From the NCBI GenBank assembly GCA_029946125.1, contig JAQSDX010000011.1, positions 15,564-71,654 of the forward strand: a stretch of 56,091 bases of DNA, written 5' to 3'. The translations under genes were made by a program, and so were the position numbers. This document shows positions 47,241-56,091 of the stretch, in pieces. Each line of letters opens with the position of its first letter. The stretch's first letter is position 1. This DNA is from Candidatus Methylobacter titanis (GTDB taxonomy: Bacteria > Pseudomonadota > Gammaproteobacteria > Methylococcales > Methylomonadaceae). The notes below the pieces were generated by a model. That model had not been told where the DNA came from. It saw only the letters and a program-made list of their open reading frames with translations, and did not search any database.

Positions 47241-49508
47241 ATTGGCTTCAGGAACAATCAACTGAGCGCTTTCTATAGCGAAGTTCAGATCATTATCCTT
47301 CACGTAAATTCGCACATGCCCACCGTGCGCCAACTCGCCAAACAGCAAATCATTAGCCAGAGGTTTCTTGATTTTCTCTTGAATTAGTCGCGCCATCGGT
47401 CTGGCTCCCATTTTTGGGTCGCAGCCGTGTTCAGCCAACCATAAGCGGGCATCGCTATCCAATGCCAGCGTTACGTGCTTGTCTGTCAGCAAGGCTTCCA
47501 ATTCAAAGATGAATTTATCAACCACATGTCCGATAATCGAAATATCCAAGGGTTTAAATTGAATGATGGCATCCAGACGGTTACGAAATTCTGGCGAGAA
47601 GCCTTTTTCGATAACCTTTAAGCTGTCGGTAGCATGATCCTGATGGGTAAAGCCGATAGAGGCACGGCTGCTTTCTTCCGCTCCTGCGTTGGTGGTCATC
47701 ACTAGAATGATGTTGCGGAAATCGGCCTTGCGTCCGTTATTGTCGGTCAATGAGCCGTGATCCATTACTTGCAATAACAGATTAAAAACATCAGGATGGG
47801 CTTTTTCCAATTCGTCCAACAGTAATACCGCATGAGGATGCTTGTTAACCTGTTCGGTTAATAAGCCGCCCTGGTCAAAGCCTACATAGCCTGGAGGCGC
47901 ACCTATCAGCCTGGAAACGGCATGCCGCTCCATGTATTCGGACATGTCAAAGCGAATCAATTCTACGCCCAGCACCTTAGCCAGCTGCCGCGTCACTTCG
48001 GTTTTACCTACGCCTGTAGGTCCGGCAAACAGAAATGAACCGATAGTTTTCTGGGTGTCCCTAAGTCCTGCGCGGGATAATTTTATCGCCGATGCCAGCT
48101 CGGAAATTGCCTCATCTTGACCAAAGACCAGCATTTTCAGGTTTTTTTCCAGATTACTCAGCTTGTCGATATCATTGGATGATACTGATTTTGCGGGCAC
48201 TCTGGCTATTTTGGAAACAATGTCTTCTATTTCGGCAACGTCAATAAGCTGTTTGCGGTCAGCCTCGGCCGTCATACGCTGTTTTGCACCGGCTTCATCG
48301 ATAACATCGATGGCTTTATCGGGCAAATGCCGGTCGGTAATATAGCGATCCGATAATTCCGCCGCGACACGTAACGCTTCAGCGGAATATTTAACGTTAT
48401 GATGTTCTTCAAAGCGTGATTTAAGTCCTTTTAAAATCAGGATAGTGTCTTCAACGGAAGGTTCAAGTACATCAACTTTTTGGAATCTTCTCGCTAGGGC
48501 ATGATCTTTTTCAAAAATGCTGCGATACTCTTGATAGGTGGTAGAACCTATGCAACGCAACTGGCCGGAAGCCAGAGCCGGTTTAATCAAATTGGACGCA
48601 TCCATCACTCCGCCGGAAGCCGAACCTGCGCCGATAATGGTGTGAATTTCATCAATAAACAGAATCGAATCAGGCTCTTTGTTGAGTTGATTTAACAGCG
48701 CTTTAAGCCGTTTTTCAAAGTCCCCCCGGTATTTGGTGCCGGCAACCAGAGCGCCCAAATCCAGCGAATAAATCACACTGTTCATCAGAACGTCAGGCAC
48801 TTGCTCCTCAACAATTCGTTTCGCCAAGCCTTCTGCGATAGCCGTTTTTCCTACACCGGCTTCGCCGACCAGCAAAGGATTGTTTTTGCGACGGCGGCAA
48901 AGCGTTTGAATAGTGCGTTCAACCTCCGCTTCTCTGCCGATTAAAGGGTCAATTCGACCTTTTAGCGCTTCTTCGTTGAGATTGGTGGCGTACTTGTCCA
49001 ACGGGCTGCCCGAAGTTTCGGCATCGGGATTGCCGGATTCCTGAGAAGGGATATTTGGCGAGTCATTCTCAGGGTCAATTTTTGAAATGCCGTGAGCCAG
49101 ATAATTAACCACATCCAGCCGTGAAATATCCTGTTTATTTAACAGATAAACCGCGTGGGAATCCTGTTCGCTGAATAAGGCCACAAATAAATTGGCACCG
49201 GAAACTTCCTTCTTGTCAGATGCCTGCACATGAAAAACAGCACGTTGCAACACGCGCTGAAATCCCAAGGTAGGCTGGGTTTCCCGCTGGATACCGACCG
49301 GAATTAGCGATGTGGTTTCATCAATAAACTGGGTCAACTGGTTGCGTAGCGCCTTAATATCGCAGCCGCAGGCGATTAAAATTGGTTGTGCCGATGCATT
49401 TTCGAGCAATGCCAACAGCAAATGTTCAACCGTGATAAATTCATGACGTTTATCATGCGCATTTTTAAAGGCATTATTCAACGTAATTTCAAGTTCTTTA
49501 CTTAACAT
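47235..49508 (-). CDS. clpA: ATP-dependent Clp protease ATP-binding subunit ClpA
   Basis: Hexameric AAA+ unfoldase that feeds substrates to ClpP. The 757-residue protein has the N domain ([20 protein letters not shown], binds ClpS), a first AAA module with [15 protein letters not shown] (about 217-231) and [15 protein letters not shown], and a second with [19 protein letters not shown] (about 495-513), then the D2 small domain. Length is typical of ClpA and shorter than ClpB, with no coiled-coil middle domain. It lies 12 bp after clpS in an operon; its 3' end is duplicated as a tandem repeat. Confidence 0.98.
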   Translation of the reverse strand: MLSKELEITLNNAFKNAHDKRHEFITVEHLLLALLENASAQPILIACGCDIKALRNQLTQFIDETTSLIPVGIQRETQPTLGFQRVLQRAVFHVQASDKKEVSGANLFVALFSEQDSHAVYLLNKQDISRLDVVNYLAHGISKIDPENDSPNIPSQESGNPDAETSGSPLDKYATNLNEEALKGRIDPLIGREAEVERTIQTLCRRRKNNPLLVGEAGVGKTAIAEGLAKRIVEEQVPDVLMNSVIYSLDLGALVAGTKYRGDFEKRLKALLNQLNKEPDSILFIDEIHTIIGAGSASGGVMDASNLIKPALASGQLRCIGSTTYQEYRSIFEKDHALARRFQKVDVLEPSVEDTILILKGLKSRFEEHHNVKYSAEALRVAAELSDRYITDRHLPDKAIDVIDEAGAKQRMTAEADRKQLIDVAEIEDIVSKIARVPAKSVSSNDIDKLSNLEKNLKMLVFGQDEAISELASAIKLSRAGLRDTQKTIGSFLFAGPTGVGKTEVTRQLAKVLGVELIRFDMSEYMERHAVSRLIGAPPGYVGFDQGGLLTEQVNKHPHAVLLLDELEKAHPDVFNLLLQVMDHGSLTDNNGRKADFRNIILVMTTNAGAEESSRASIGFTHQDHATDSLKVIEKGFSPEFRNRLDAIIQFKPLDISIIGHVVDKFIFELEALLTDKHVTLALDSDARLWLAEHGCDPKMGARPMARLIQEKIKKPLANDLLFGELAHGGHVRIYVKDNDLNFAIESAQLIVPEANF

Positions 49509-49520
49509 AAGCTCTCCAAC

Positions 49521-49844
49521 CTACACTTCTTCCATCGAACACATCAACGGATGGTGATGCTCTCGGGAATAGTCGTTAACTACATAGACTTTGGTTTCTG
49601 CAACATCTTTAGAATACGTACCGCACACACCAACCCCTTGCGTATGTACTTGCAGCATTACCTGAGTTGCTTTTTCTTCAGGCATGGCAAAAAAATCCAT
49701 CAAAATTTCAATGACAAAATCCATGGGCGTAAAATCATCATTTAACAAGATAACCTTATATAAAGGCGGTCTTTTTAACTTGGGCTTGGCTTCCTGAATA
49801 GCCAAGTCGCCATCTTTATCTTTGTACGGATCAAAATCGGACAT
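49521..49844 (-). CDS. clpS: ClpA adaptor protein ClpS
   Basis: Adaptor that delivers N-degron proteins to ClpAP. The 107-residue protein has a flexible N-terminal tail (about 1-25), then KRPPLYKVILLNDDFTPMDFV (about 24-44) with the N-degron-binding pocket, followed by VHTQGVGVCGTYSKDVAETK. Length is normal. First gene of the clpS-clpA operon, divergent from nudJ. Confidence 0.98.
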   Translation of the reverse strand: MSDFDPYKDKDGDLAIQEAKPKLKRPPLYKVILLNDDFTPMDFVIEILMDFFAMPEEKATQVMLQVHTQGVGVCGTYSKDVAETKVYVVNDYSREHHHPLMCSMEEV

Positions 49845-50034
49845 AATTGAAATAGTAAAATATTACAAGTTACTAACATAGTGCTAATTCTGGCGAATTT
49901 CAACTCTTAATATTTGCAACAAAATTAACAAGGCCTGTTATGAAGGGTTGGTATCATTACCCGGGAATCTTTTTTACCAGCATAATATCTCCAGATCTAG
50001 TAAAATGTAAGCTTTTATAGCCCGGAATTTTGCA

Positions 50035-50496
50035 ATGGTTTGGAAGCCGCACGTTACAGTTGCCGCAGTTATTGAGCAAGACCAACGCTTTTTGCTCGTA
50101 GAAGAAGAAACCACTAGCGGGCTCCAATTCAATCAACCTGCCGGGCATCTTGAAGCAGGCGAGGATCTGATTACCGCAGTAAAGCGCGAAGTACTGGAAG
50201 AAACTGCCTGGCAATTTGAACCTGAGCACATTATATCTATCCAGCTTTGGCGAAAAAATCCCGATTTTCCGAGCTTTGTCAGAGTGTGCTTTTCAGGCAG
50301 CTGTCATTCACATAACCCGGCACAAGCACTGGATGACGGCATAATTGCCACACACTGGTTGACGCGCGATCAAGTCGAAGCCGAACGGCATCGTTTACGT
50401 AGTCCGTTAGTGCTTGTCAGTATAGACGAATATCTCAGCGGGCAACGCCACCCCTTATCCTTGCTTAAATCATTTATCGATCTTGACCATGAGTAA
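50035..50496 (+). CDS. nudJ: NUDIX phosphatase NudJ
   Basis: Nudix hydrolase; E. coli NudJ acts on nucleoside tri-/diphosphates and HMP-PP. The 153-residue protein begins [20 protein letters not shown] and has the Nudix box G-x5-E-x7-REVLEE within [20 protein letters not shown] (about 37-56); the position usually Gly after EE is Ala here (ETAW), as in this subfamily. The position ahead of mnmA and an 8-bp overlap with it match the E. coli order. Confidence 0.93.
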   Translation: MVWKPHVTVAAVIEQDQRFLLVEEETTSGLQFNQPAGHLEAGEDLITAVKREVLEETAWQFEPEHIISIQLWRKNPDFPSFVRVCFSGSCHSHNPAQALDDGIIATHWLTRDQVEAERHRLRSPLVLVSIDEYLSGQRHPLSLLKSFIDLDHE

Positions 50497-51580
50497 AAAA
50501 ATAATCGTCGGCATGTCCGGCGGTGTCGATTCTTCGGTAACCGCTTTGCTGCTGTTAGAACAAGGCCATCAAGTCACCGGTTTGTTTATGAAAAACTGGG
50601 AAGAGGATGATGGCACCGAACAATGTACTGCGATGGAAGATCTGGCTGACGCCCAACAGGTTTGCGATAAATTGGGCATCGAATTAAAAACCGTCAATTT
50701 TGCCGCCGAATATTGGGATGAGGTATTTGAAGTATTCCTGGCCGAATTTAAAGCAGGTCGTACGCCAAACCCGGATATTCTGTGCAACAAACATGTTAAA
50801 TTCAAAGCCTTTTTAAATTATGCGATAGAAGATTTGGGGGCGGAATATATTGCTACCGGGCACTATGCGCAAGTAGCCGAGAACGACGGTGAGTTCTTTT
50901 TATTAAAAGGCCTGGACCCCAATAAAGAGCAAAGTTATTTTCTGTACACGCTGGGCCAAAAACAATTATCGCGCACCCTGTTTCCGATAGGTCATCTGCA
51001 TAAACCCGAAATCCGGGCTATGGCCGATAAAGCCGGTTTTGCCAACAGCCGCAAGAAAGACAGCACCGGCATTTGTTTTATCGGCGAGCGCAAATTCACC
51101 GAATTTTTGCAACGCTATCTGCCGACCCAGCCCGGCGAAATGCGCACCCCGGAAGGGCAGTATATCGGCAAGCATCATGGCCTGATGTATTACACCTTCG
51201 GCCAACGCCAGGGCTTAGGCATAGGCGGCGTTAAAAATGCACCGGATGAGCCGTGGTATGTACTGGAAAAAGATTTGGAACACAATATCCTGATCGTCGG
51301 CCAGGGCCACGATCATCCGTTGATGTTGCATAACACGTTGGAGGCCAGTCAACTGGATTGGTGCAGCAACCGGCCGTTGACAGAAGCCCTGCGTTGTACC
51401 GCTAAAACCCGCTATCGTCAGGCAGATCAGGCTTGTTATTTGGAACCGATCGGCGACGACCGATGCAAGGCTACCTTCGACCAGCCGCAAAGAGCCATTA
51501 CACCCGGGCAATCCGTCGTTTTTTACGATGGCGACATATGCCTCGGCGGCGGGATTATTGAATCCAAATATAACGAATAA
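50489..51580 (+). CDS. mnmA: tRNA-specific 2-thiouridylase MnmA
   Basis: Installs the 2-thio group on U34 of tRNA-Lys, -Glu and -Gln. ATG 50489 gives 363 residues. It has the PP-loop [19 protein letters not shown] (about 8-26), the catalytic Cys in [13 protein letters not shown] (about 100) and the second Cys in [12 protein letters not shown] (about 195). Length is typical. It overlaps nudJ by 8 bp. In E. coli hflD separates mnmA and purB; here purB follows directly. Confidence 0.98.
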   Translation: MSKKIIVGMSGGVDSSVTALLLLEQGHQVTGLFMKNWEEDDGTEQCTAMEDLADAQQVCDKLGIELKTVNFAAEYWDEVFEVFLAEFKAGRTPNPDILCNKHVKFKAFLNYAIEDLGAEYIATGHYAQVAENDGEFFLLKGLDPNKEQSYFLYTLGQKQLSRTLFPIGHLHKPEIRAMADKAGFANSRKKDSTGICFIGERKFTEFLQRYLPTQPGEMRTPEGQYIGKHHGLMYYTFGQRQGLGIGGVKNAPDEPWYVLEKDLEHNILIVGQGHDHPLMLHNTLEASQLDWCSNRPLTEALRCTAKTRYRQADQACYLEPIGDDRCKATFDQPQRAITPGQSVVFYDGDICLGGGIIESKYNE

Positions 51581-52975
<1,395 letters not shown>

Positions 52976-53056
52976 GGCGTCTGTAGGCGTAGCGACTTCA
53001 CCTGCCGAAGCATCCTGAGCCTATTAAATAACACCGCTACAGCTTCGGCTTTGGCT

Positions 53057-53087
53057 AAAAAAGGGGGGATATTTCCACCCCTTTTTT
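53057..53087 (+). terminator. Rho-independent terminator after purB
   Basis: AAAAAAGGGGGG-atattt-CCACCCC followed by TTTTTT. It closes the nudJ-mnmA-purB unit about 80 bp after the purB stop. Confidence 0.88.
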
Positions 53088-53101
53088 AAGCACCGATTAC
53101 A

Positions 53102-53235
53102 GGCCAGTACTCAGTCAACTTTATTCTGATGGTTAAACAAACTGGATGTGGGGGCGACTTCAGTCGCCACTGGGCGGCTAAAGCCGCCCCCACAGTTACA
53201 GAAATCCGTCATTTCTAAATTGACTAAGTACCAGG
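53102..53235. mobile_element. Small inverted-repeat element (MITE-like) with nested palindrome
   Basis: Imperfect terminal inverted repeats of about 27 bp (53102-53129: GGCCAGTACTCAGTCAACTT...; 53209-53235 ending AAATTGACTAAGTACCAGG) bound ~134 bp with no coding content. Inside lies a second palindrome, TGTGGGGGCGAC...CGCCCCCACA (53147-53194), itself made of two smaller hairpins. The layout is that of a non-autonomous mobile element carrying another repeat. No target-site duplication was identified. Confidence 0.65.
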
Positions 53236-53417
53236 ATAAAATTCATTTCCTCAAGATCACGCGACAAAGATTTACTGGTCATTTTTCCAGTCTGATTGAT
53301 ATACTCAGCGCACATCAAAATTCGGCAGTTGGGTGATAGGGACGTTGGTTTCTAAGCGGCGCGGCTAATTTTACGCTGAGCTAAAACCGGGTTTTCAAGC
53401 GCAAAGGGTATAGGTCT
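53236..53417 (+). promoter_or_regulatory. Upstream region of the RibD-like/MBL/OCD operon
   Basis: The rest of the 442-bp purB-53418 gap contains no credible gene. A candidate -10, GATATACT, lies near 53295. The downstream part (53350-53410) is G/C-rich with AGCTAAAACCGGGTTTTC. The likely ribosome site for the 53418 ATG is the AAAGGG at about 53403. Confidence 0.35.
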
Positions 53418-54257
53418 ATGCACTCAAAACTATTACGGTTTTATCCCGATCCTTGTAAAAAAGTCTTCCTTAAAGGTCTTTATCTTAACCATCAATTACA
53501 TGAACTGGGAACGGCCGCATGTCCGTTTGTTTATGCCAATTTCCTGTCGAGCCTGGACGGACGCATTGCGTTGGAAGATACCGCTCATCAAGGCATCTAT
53601 ATCCCCAAACATATAACAACCGCTTCCGACTTTGGCCTGTTTATGGAACTGCATGCTCAGGCGGATTGCCTTATTACCCATGGCGGTTATATGCGGGCCT
53701 TGGGCGAAGGACGGTTAGGCAATATTTTGCAGGTCAGGAACAAGGATCTTGTTGAATGGCGCCGGAACCATGGTTTACAGCCTCAGCCTGCCGTGATCAT
53801 CGCCAGCGCCAGCCTGAATTTTCCGTTGCACGACAGTCTCAAAGAACATGGGCAAGACGTTTATATAGCCACCGGAAGAAATGCCGCACCTGATAGCATC
53901 CGTTACTGGCAGGACTTGGGGTATCCCCTACTTTTTACCGGAGAAGACAACATGGTTCACGGCGCGCCTTTGATCGATGCGTTAAGCGGACTGGGTTACC
54001 AATCTATTTACCTTATTGCCGGACCGCAAATGCTGGACACTGTCATCCGGGACAAGCAGTTATCAAGGTTATACCTGACCATGACCCACCAGCTAATAGG
54101 CGGCAAAGACTTCCGTACCTTATTGACCGGGTCTATGTTGGGACCGGAAGGCAACCTGATACTCGAAGCACTGTACTACGAACAGGACTCGCCGCCCGGA
54201 TCCGGCCAGTTTTTCATGCAATTCGGCGTAGAGCGATTCACTGACACAGACATCTAA
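53418..54257 (+). CDS. RibD C-terminal (DHFR-like) reductase domain protein
   Basis: The 279-residue protein lacks the deaminase half of bifunctional RibD and consists of the NADPH-dependent reductase fold: CPFVYANFLSSLDGRIAL (about 35-52) with the substrate/NADPH pocket, ADCLITHGGYMRALGEGRLG (about 80-99), a glycine-containing loop YLIAGPQMLDTVI (about 195-207) and LYLTMTHQLIGGKDFRTL. Riboflavin, methanopterin and related pterin reductases share this fold, so the substrate is unknown. It is the first gene of a three-gene operon with a rubredoxin-MBL fusion and an OCD-family enzyme. Confidence 0.85.
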   Translation: MHSKLLRFYPDPCKKVFLKGLYLNHQLHELGTAACPFVYANFLSSLDGRIALEDTAHQGIYIPKHITTASDFGLFMELHAQADCLITHGGYMRALGEGRLGNILQVRNKDLVEWRRNHGLQPQPAVIIASASLNFPLHDSLKEHGQDVYIATGRNAAPDSIRYWQDLGYPLLFTGEDNMVHGAPLIDALSGLGYQSIYLIAGPQMLDTVIRDKQLSRLYLTMTHQLIGGKDFRTLLTGSMLGPEGNLILEALYYEQDSPPGSGQFFMQFGVERFTDTDI

Positions 54258-54281
54258 ACTTAATTTTTTAAGGGGAAGCAC

Positions 54282-54983
54282 ATGAAACAATGGGTCTGCA
54301 AAACCTGCGGCTACAACATGATCGGCGATCCCCCGGATGTCTGTCCCTTTTGCGGAGCCCATCGTGATAAATTCCTCGGTTGGGAAGAAGCCGAAAAAAT
54401 CTATCGCGTCACCGCCACTCAAATCAATGACAGCGTTACCCAGCTGGTTTCGGTGCCCAAACTGGGACTGGAACATGCGGCCTACCGGATTGAAACGGAA
54501 CATGAGGCTGTCTGGATCGACTGCCCTTCCGTATTCAATCGCACACTGGAACCGGTGAGGAAAATATTCTTTACTCACCCGCACTTTATGGGTGCATCCA
54601 ATCAATACCGCGAGCTCTGGAACGCAAAAGTCTATCTGCATGCCTTGGATGCAGACCATCCTTTAATCAAATCATTTCCTGTCGATGAGCGCTTCAGCAA
54701 TGACTTTGCGATTGATGACATAGCAGCGTATCACATAGGCGGTCATACGCCGGGCTATACGCTTTATATTTATCAGGACGTGTTGTTTATCTGCGATTAT
54801 GCATTTCCACCCGGCCCGAAAATGCGTGTAAACCCCTTCGGCCCGAAGACCGAAACCTTACACAGAGCCGAGCGGATATTGACCATCATTAACCGCAACT
54901 CTTTAAAAACCGTCTGCGGCTATAACTATGTCTGCGATTTCAAAGACTGGTTGCCCGATTTTGAACGTGCCATTAAACATTAA
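54282..54983 (+). CDS. Rubredoxin-like / metallo-beta-lactamase-fold fusion protein
   Basis: The 233-residue protein starts with a small rubredoxin-like metal knuckle, WVCKTCGYN...VCPFCGAHRDKFLG (four Cys, residues about 6-30). A metallo-beta-lactamase-like domain follows (about 45-230). The usual THxHxDH site reads FFTHPHFMGASN, so the Asp-His half is missing. The later His in HIGGHTPGYTLY and Asp in FICDYAF remain, but the final His position is occupied by CGYNYV. It is therefore a degenerate or altered metal site; it might bind one metal or act by redox. AGGGGAAGC precedes the ATG. Second gene of the operon, 24 bp after the RibD-like gene. Confidence 0.85.
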   Translation: MKQWVCKTCGYNMIGDPPDVCPFCGAHRDKFLGWEEAEKIYRVTATQINDSVTQLVSVPKLGLEHAAYRIETEHEAVWIDCPSVFNRTLEPVRKIFFTHPHFMGASNQYRELWNAKVYLHALDADHPLIKSFPVDERFSNDFAIDDIAAYHIGGHTPGYTLYIYQDVLFICDYAFPPGPKMRVNPFGPKTETLHRAERILTIINRNSLKTVCGYNYVCDFKDWLPDFERAIKH

Positions 54984-55013
54984 AACCTCCAGCCACTTAA
55001 CCGATTGCGGATA

Positions 55014-56024
55014 ATGAAAATTCTTACCGTTACCGACATCCGGGAACTGATACAGATCATTGGTCTGGAAAATTTCTTTAAGCATGTTATTGCGGCGTTA
55101 GAAGAAGATTTCGGCCGTTGGAACGAGTTTATTTTATCGCCGCGTCACGGAACCTATTATCCTGATGGCGTCATTGAATTGATGCCCTGTGCAGACCGGC
55201 AGTACTATGCATTCAAATATGTCAACGGTCATCCCGGCAATCCGCATAAAGGCAAGCTCAATGTTGTGGCCATAGGACTGTTAAGCGATGTCGGTAGCGG
55301 TTATCCATTGATGATCAGCGAAATGACCTTGTTGACCGCATTCAGGACAGCGGCAACGGGCGTTCTGGCGGCAAAATATCTCGCTCGCAAAGATTCAAAA
55401 TCATTGGCCATTATCGGCACCGGAGCACAGGCGGAATTTCAGGTACTGGCATTCGCCGGGTTTTTTCAACTGGAAGAAGTCCGTTTTTTTGATACCGATT
55501 CGCAGGCTATGGTTAAATTCTCAAAAAATCTAACTAGGCAAAAATTCAGGTTAATTCCTTGCGGGAGCATCGTCGAAGCCGTGCGTCATGCCGATATTGT
55601 GATAACGGCGACCGCCGCAAAAAAACGGCAGTCCTTGTTTGAATTCGCGGATCTTTCACCGGGCGCATTTATACATGCAATGGGCGGCGACTGTCCGGGG
55701 AAAACCGAGCTATCCGCCGAATTCCTGCATCAGGTCAAACTGGTGGTTGAATACAAACCGCAAAGTCTGGTAGAAGGGGAGACGCAGCAATGCGCAGCCG
55801 ATCTTATCTATGCCGAATTGTGGGAACTGGTCTGCAAACATAAGCCCGGAAGGCAGAATAATGACGAGATTACGCTCTTTGATTCAGTCGGTTTTGCTTT
55901 GGAGGATTACTCCATACTCCGGGTTGTCTATGAACTGGCAAAAGAACATCAACTGGGCACAGAGTCGGCTTTAATACCCGAACTCAATGATCCTAAAAAC
56001 TTGTTTGGCTTACTGAGTCTTTGA
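55014..56024 (+). CDS. Ornithine cyclodeaminase / mu-crystallin family protein
   Basis: NAD(P)-dependent enzyme of the OCD family. The ATG at 55014 gives 336 residues; a TTG nine bases upstream is the alternative, and neither has a strong ribosome site. It has the substrate-site segment FKYVNGHPGNPHKGKLNV (about 65-82), LLTAFRTAATGVLAAKYLAR (about 106-125, with the conserved Arg), the Rossmann loop IIGTGAQAEFQVLA (about 134-147) and the catalytic Asp in MGGDCPGKTEL (about 225-235). Key residues look intact. Family members cyclise ornithine or reduce imines; the substrate is unknown. It is 30 bp after the MBL gene. The window ends 67 bp after its stop. Confidence 0.88.
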   Translation: MKILTVTDIRELIQIIGLENFFKHVIAALEEDFGRWNEFILSPRHGTYYPDGVIELMPCADRQYYAFKYVNGHPGNPHKGKLNVVAIGLLSDVGSGYPLMISEMTLLTAFRTAATGVLAAKYLARKDSKSLAIIGTGAQAEFQVLAFAGFFQLEEVRFFDTDSQAMVKFSKNLTRQKFRLIPCGSIVEAVRHADIVITATAAKKRQSLFEFADLSPGAFIHAMGGDCPGKTELSAEFLHQVKLVVEYKPQSLVEGETQQCAADLIYAELWELVCKHKPGRQNNDEITLFDSVGFALEDYSILRVVYELAKEHQLGTESALIPELNDPKNLFGLLSL

Positions 56025-56091
56025 AATATAGTTGTTTGGATGTTTCCGAGAGCTTGTAGGGCGTGGGGTGCGCGCCTTGGAAGCTAAGGCG
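56025..56091. other. Window end without a recognisable feature
   Basis: After the OCD stop comes A/T-rich sequence and then CTTGTAGGGCGTGGGGTGCG, which resembles the start of a TGTAGGG-type dispersed repeat as at 6065, cut by the window edge. Confidence 0.3.

Noticed and set aside
53148-53336. Short frame across the MITE-like element
   Set aside because: Half of it is the inner palindrome; no ribosome site and no domain-like composition.
53418-54257. Calling the first gene of the last operon ribD or a dihydromethanopterin reductase
   Set aside because: Only the shared reductase fold is visible; the deaminase half is missing and neighbours do not decide the substrate.

Overview
The window reads as a chromosomal stretch of a gammaproteobacterium. 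The evidence is gene order: (hrcA)-grpE-dnaK-dnaJ-dapB, ybeL<>leuS-lptE-holA, tgt-yajC-secD-secF, ndk-rlmN-pilW...hisS-yfgM-bamB-der, aceE-aceF-lpd, clpS-clpA and nudJ-mnmA-purB are all classical gammaproteobacterial arrangements. Protein flavour and the wealth of small dispersed palindromes suggest a Methylococcales-type (type I methanotroph) genome, but no methane-oxidation gene is present, so that placement is inference. Nearly all genes are housekeeping. There is no tRNA, rRNA, CRISPR, prophage or intact transposase.

Layout. 1-5.4 kb: heat-shock/chaperone block (3' part of hrcA, grpE, dnaK, dnaJ) followed by dapB. 5.4-9.4 kb: a secreted protein with internal duplication, then lnt, an orphan ParA-type ATPase and the zinc-ribbon gene ybeL on the minus strand. 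9.4-13.6 kb: leuS-lptE-holA. 13.6-15.9 kb: a two-component pair (short histidine kinase plus CheY-TPR regulator) on the minus strand. 16-18 kb: htpG with a recognisable sigma-32 promoter and a strong terminator. 18-20 kb: a DUF938 methyltransferase, a FemAB-like acyltransferase and a tiny lipoprotein. 20.3-25 kb: tgt, yajC and secDF, with an IS605/TnpB-type right-end relic between tgt and yajC. 25-33 kb: ndk-rlmN-pilW, hisS-yfgM-bamB-der and tpx, with uppP opposing. 34-39.7 kb: the pyruvate dehydrogenase operon. 39.8-44 kb: a GH17-GT2 glucan synthase-like membrane protein and a head-to-head yedK / PLP-enzyme pair. 44-50 kb: ppk-def, infA, and clpSA on the minus strand. 50-53 kb: nudJ-mnmA-purB. 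53.4-56 kb: an unusual operon of a RibD-reductase-like protein, a rubredoxin/metallo-beta-lactamase fusion and an ornithine-cyclodeaminase-family enzyme.

The most unusual content is not a gene family but the repeats. At least eight kinds of short palindromic or inverted repeat occupy the intergenic gaps. One family, built of 7-bp units of the GGCGAAA/GACGAAA type on one or both arms of a hairpin, occurs at eight places, including most junctions from pilW to tpx. Two families have entered genes. A 63-bp palindromic unit (21 codons) sits twice in frame inside hrcA, and a heptad repeat encodes the n- and h-regions of the BamB lipoprotein signal peptide. The tgt-yajC gap contains what looks like an orphan TnpB guide-RNA (omega RNA) scaffold with no tnpB.

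Limits: all family assignments are from reading translated sequence and motifs. No database or folding computation was run.
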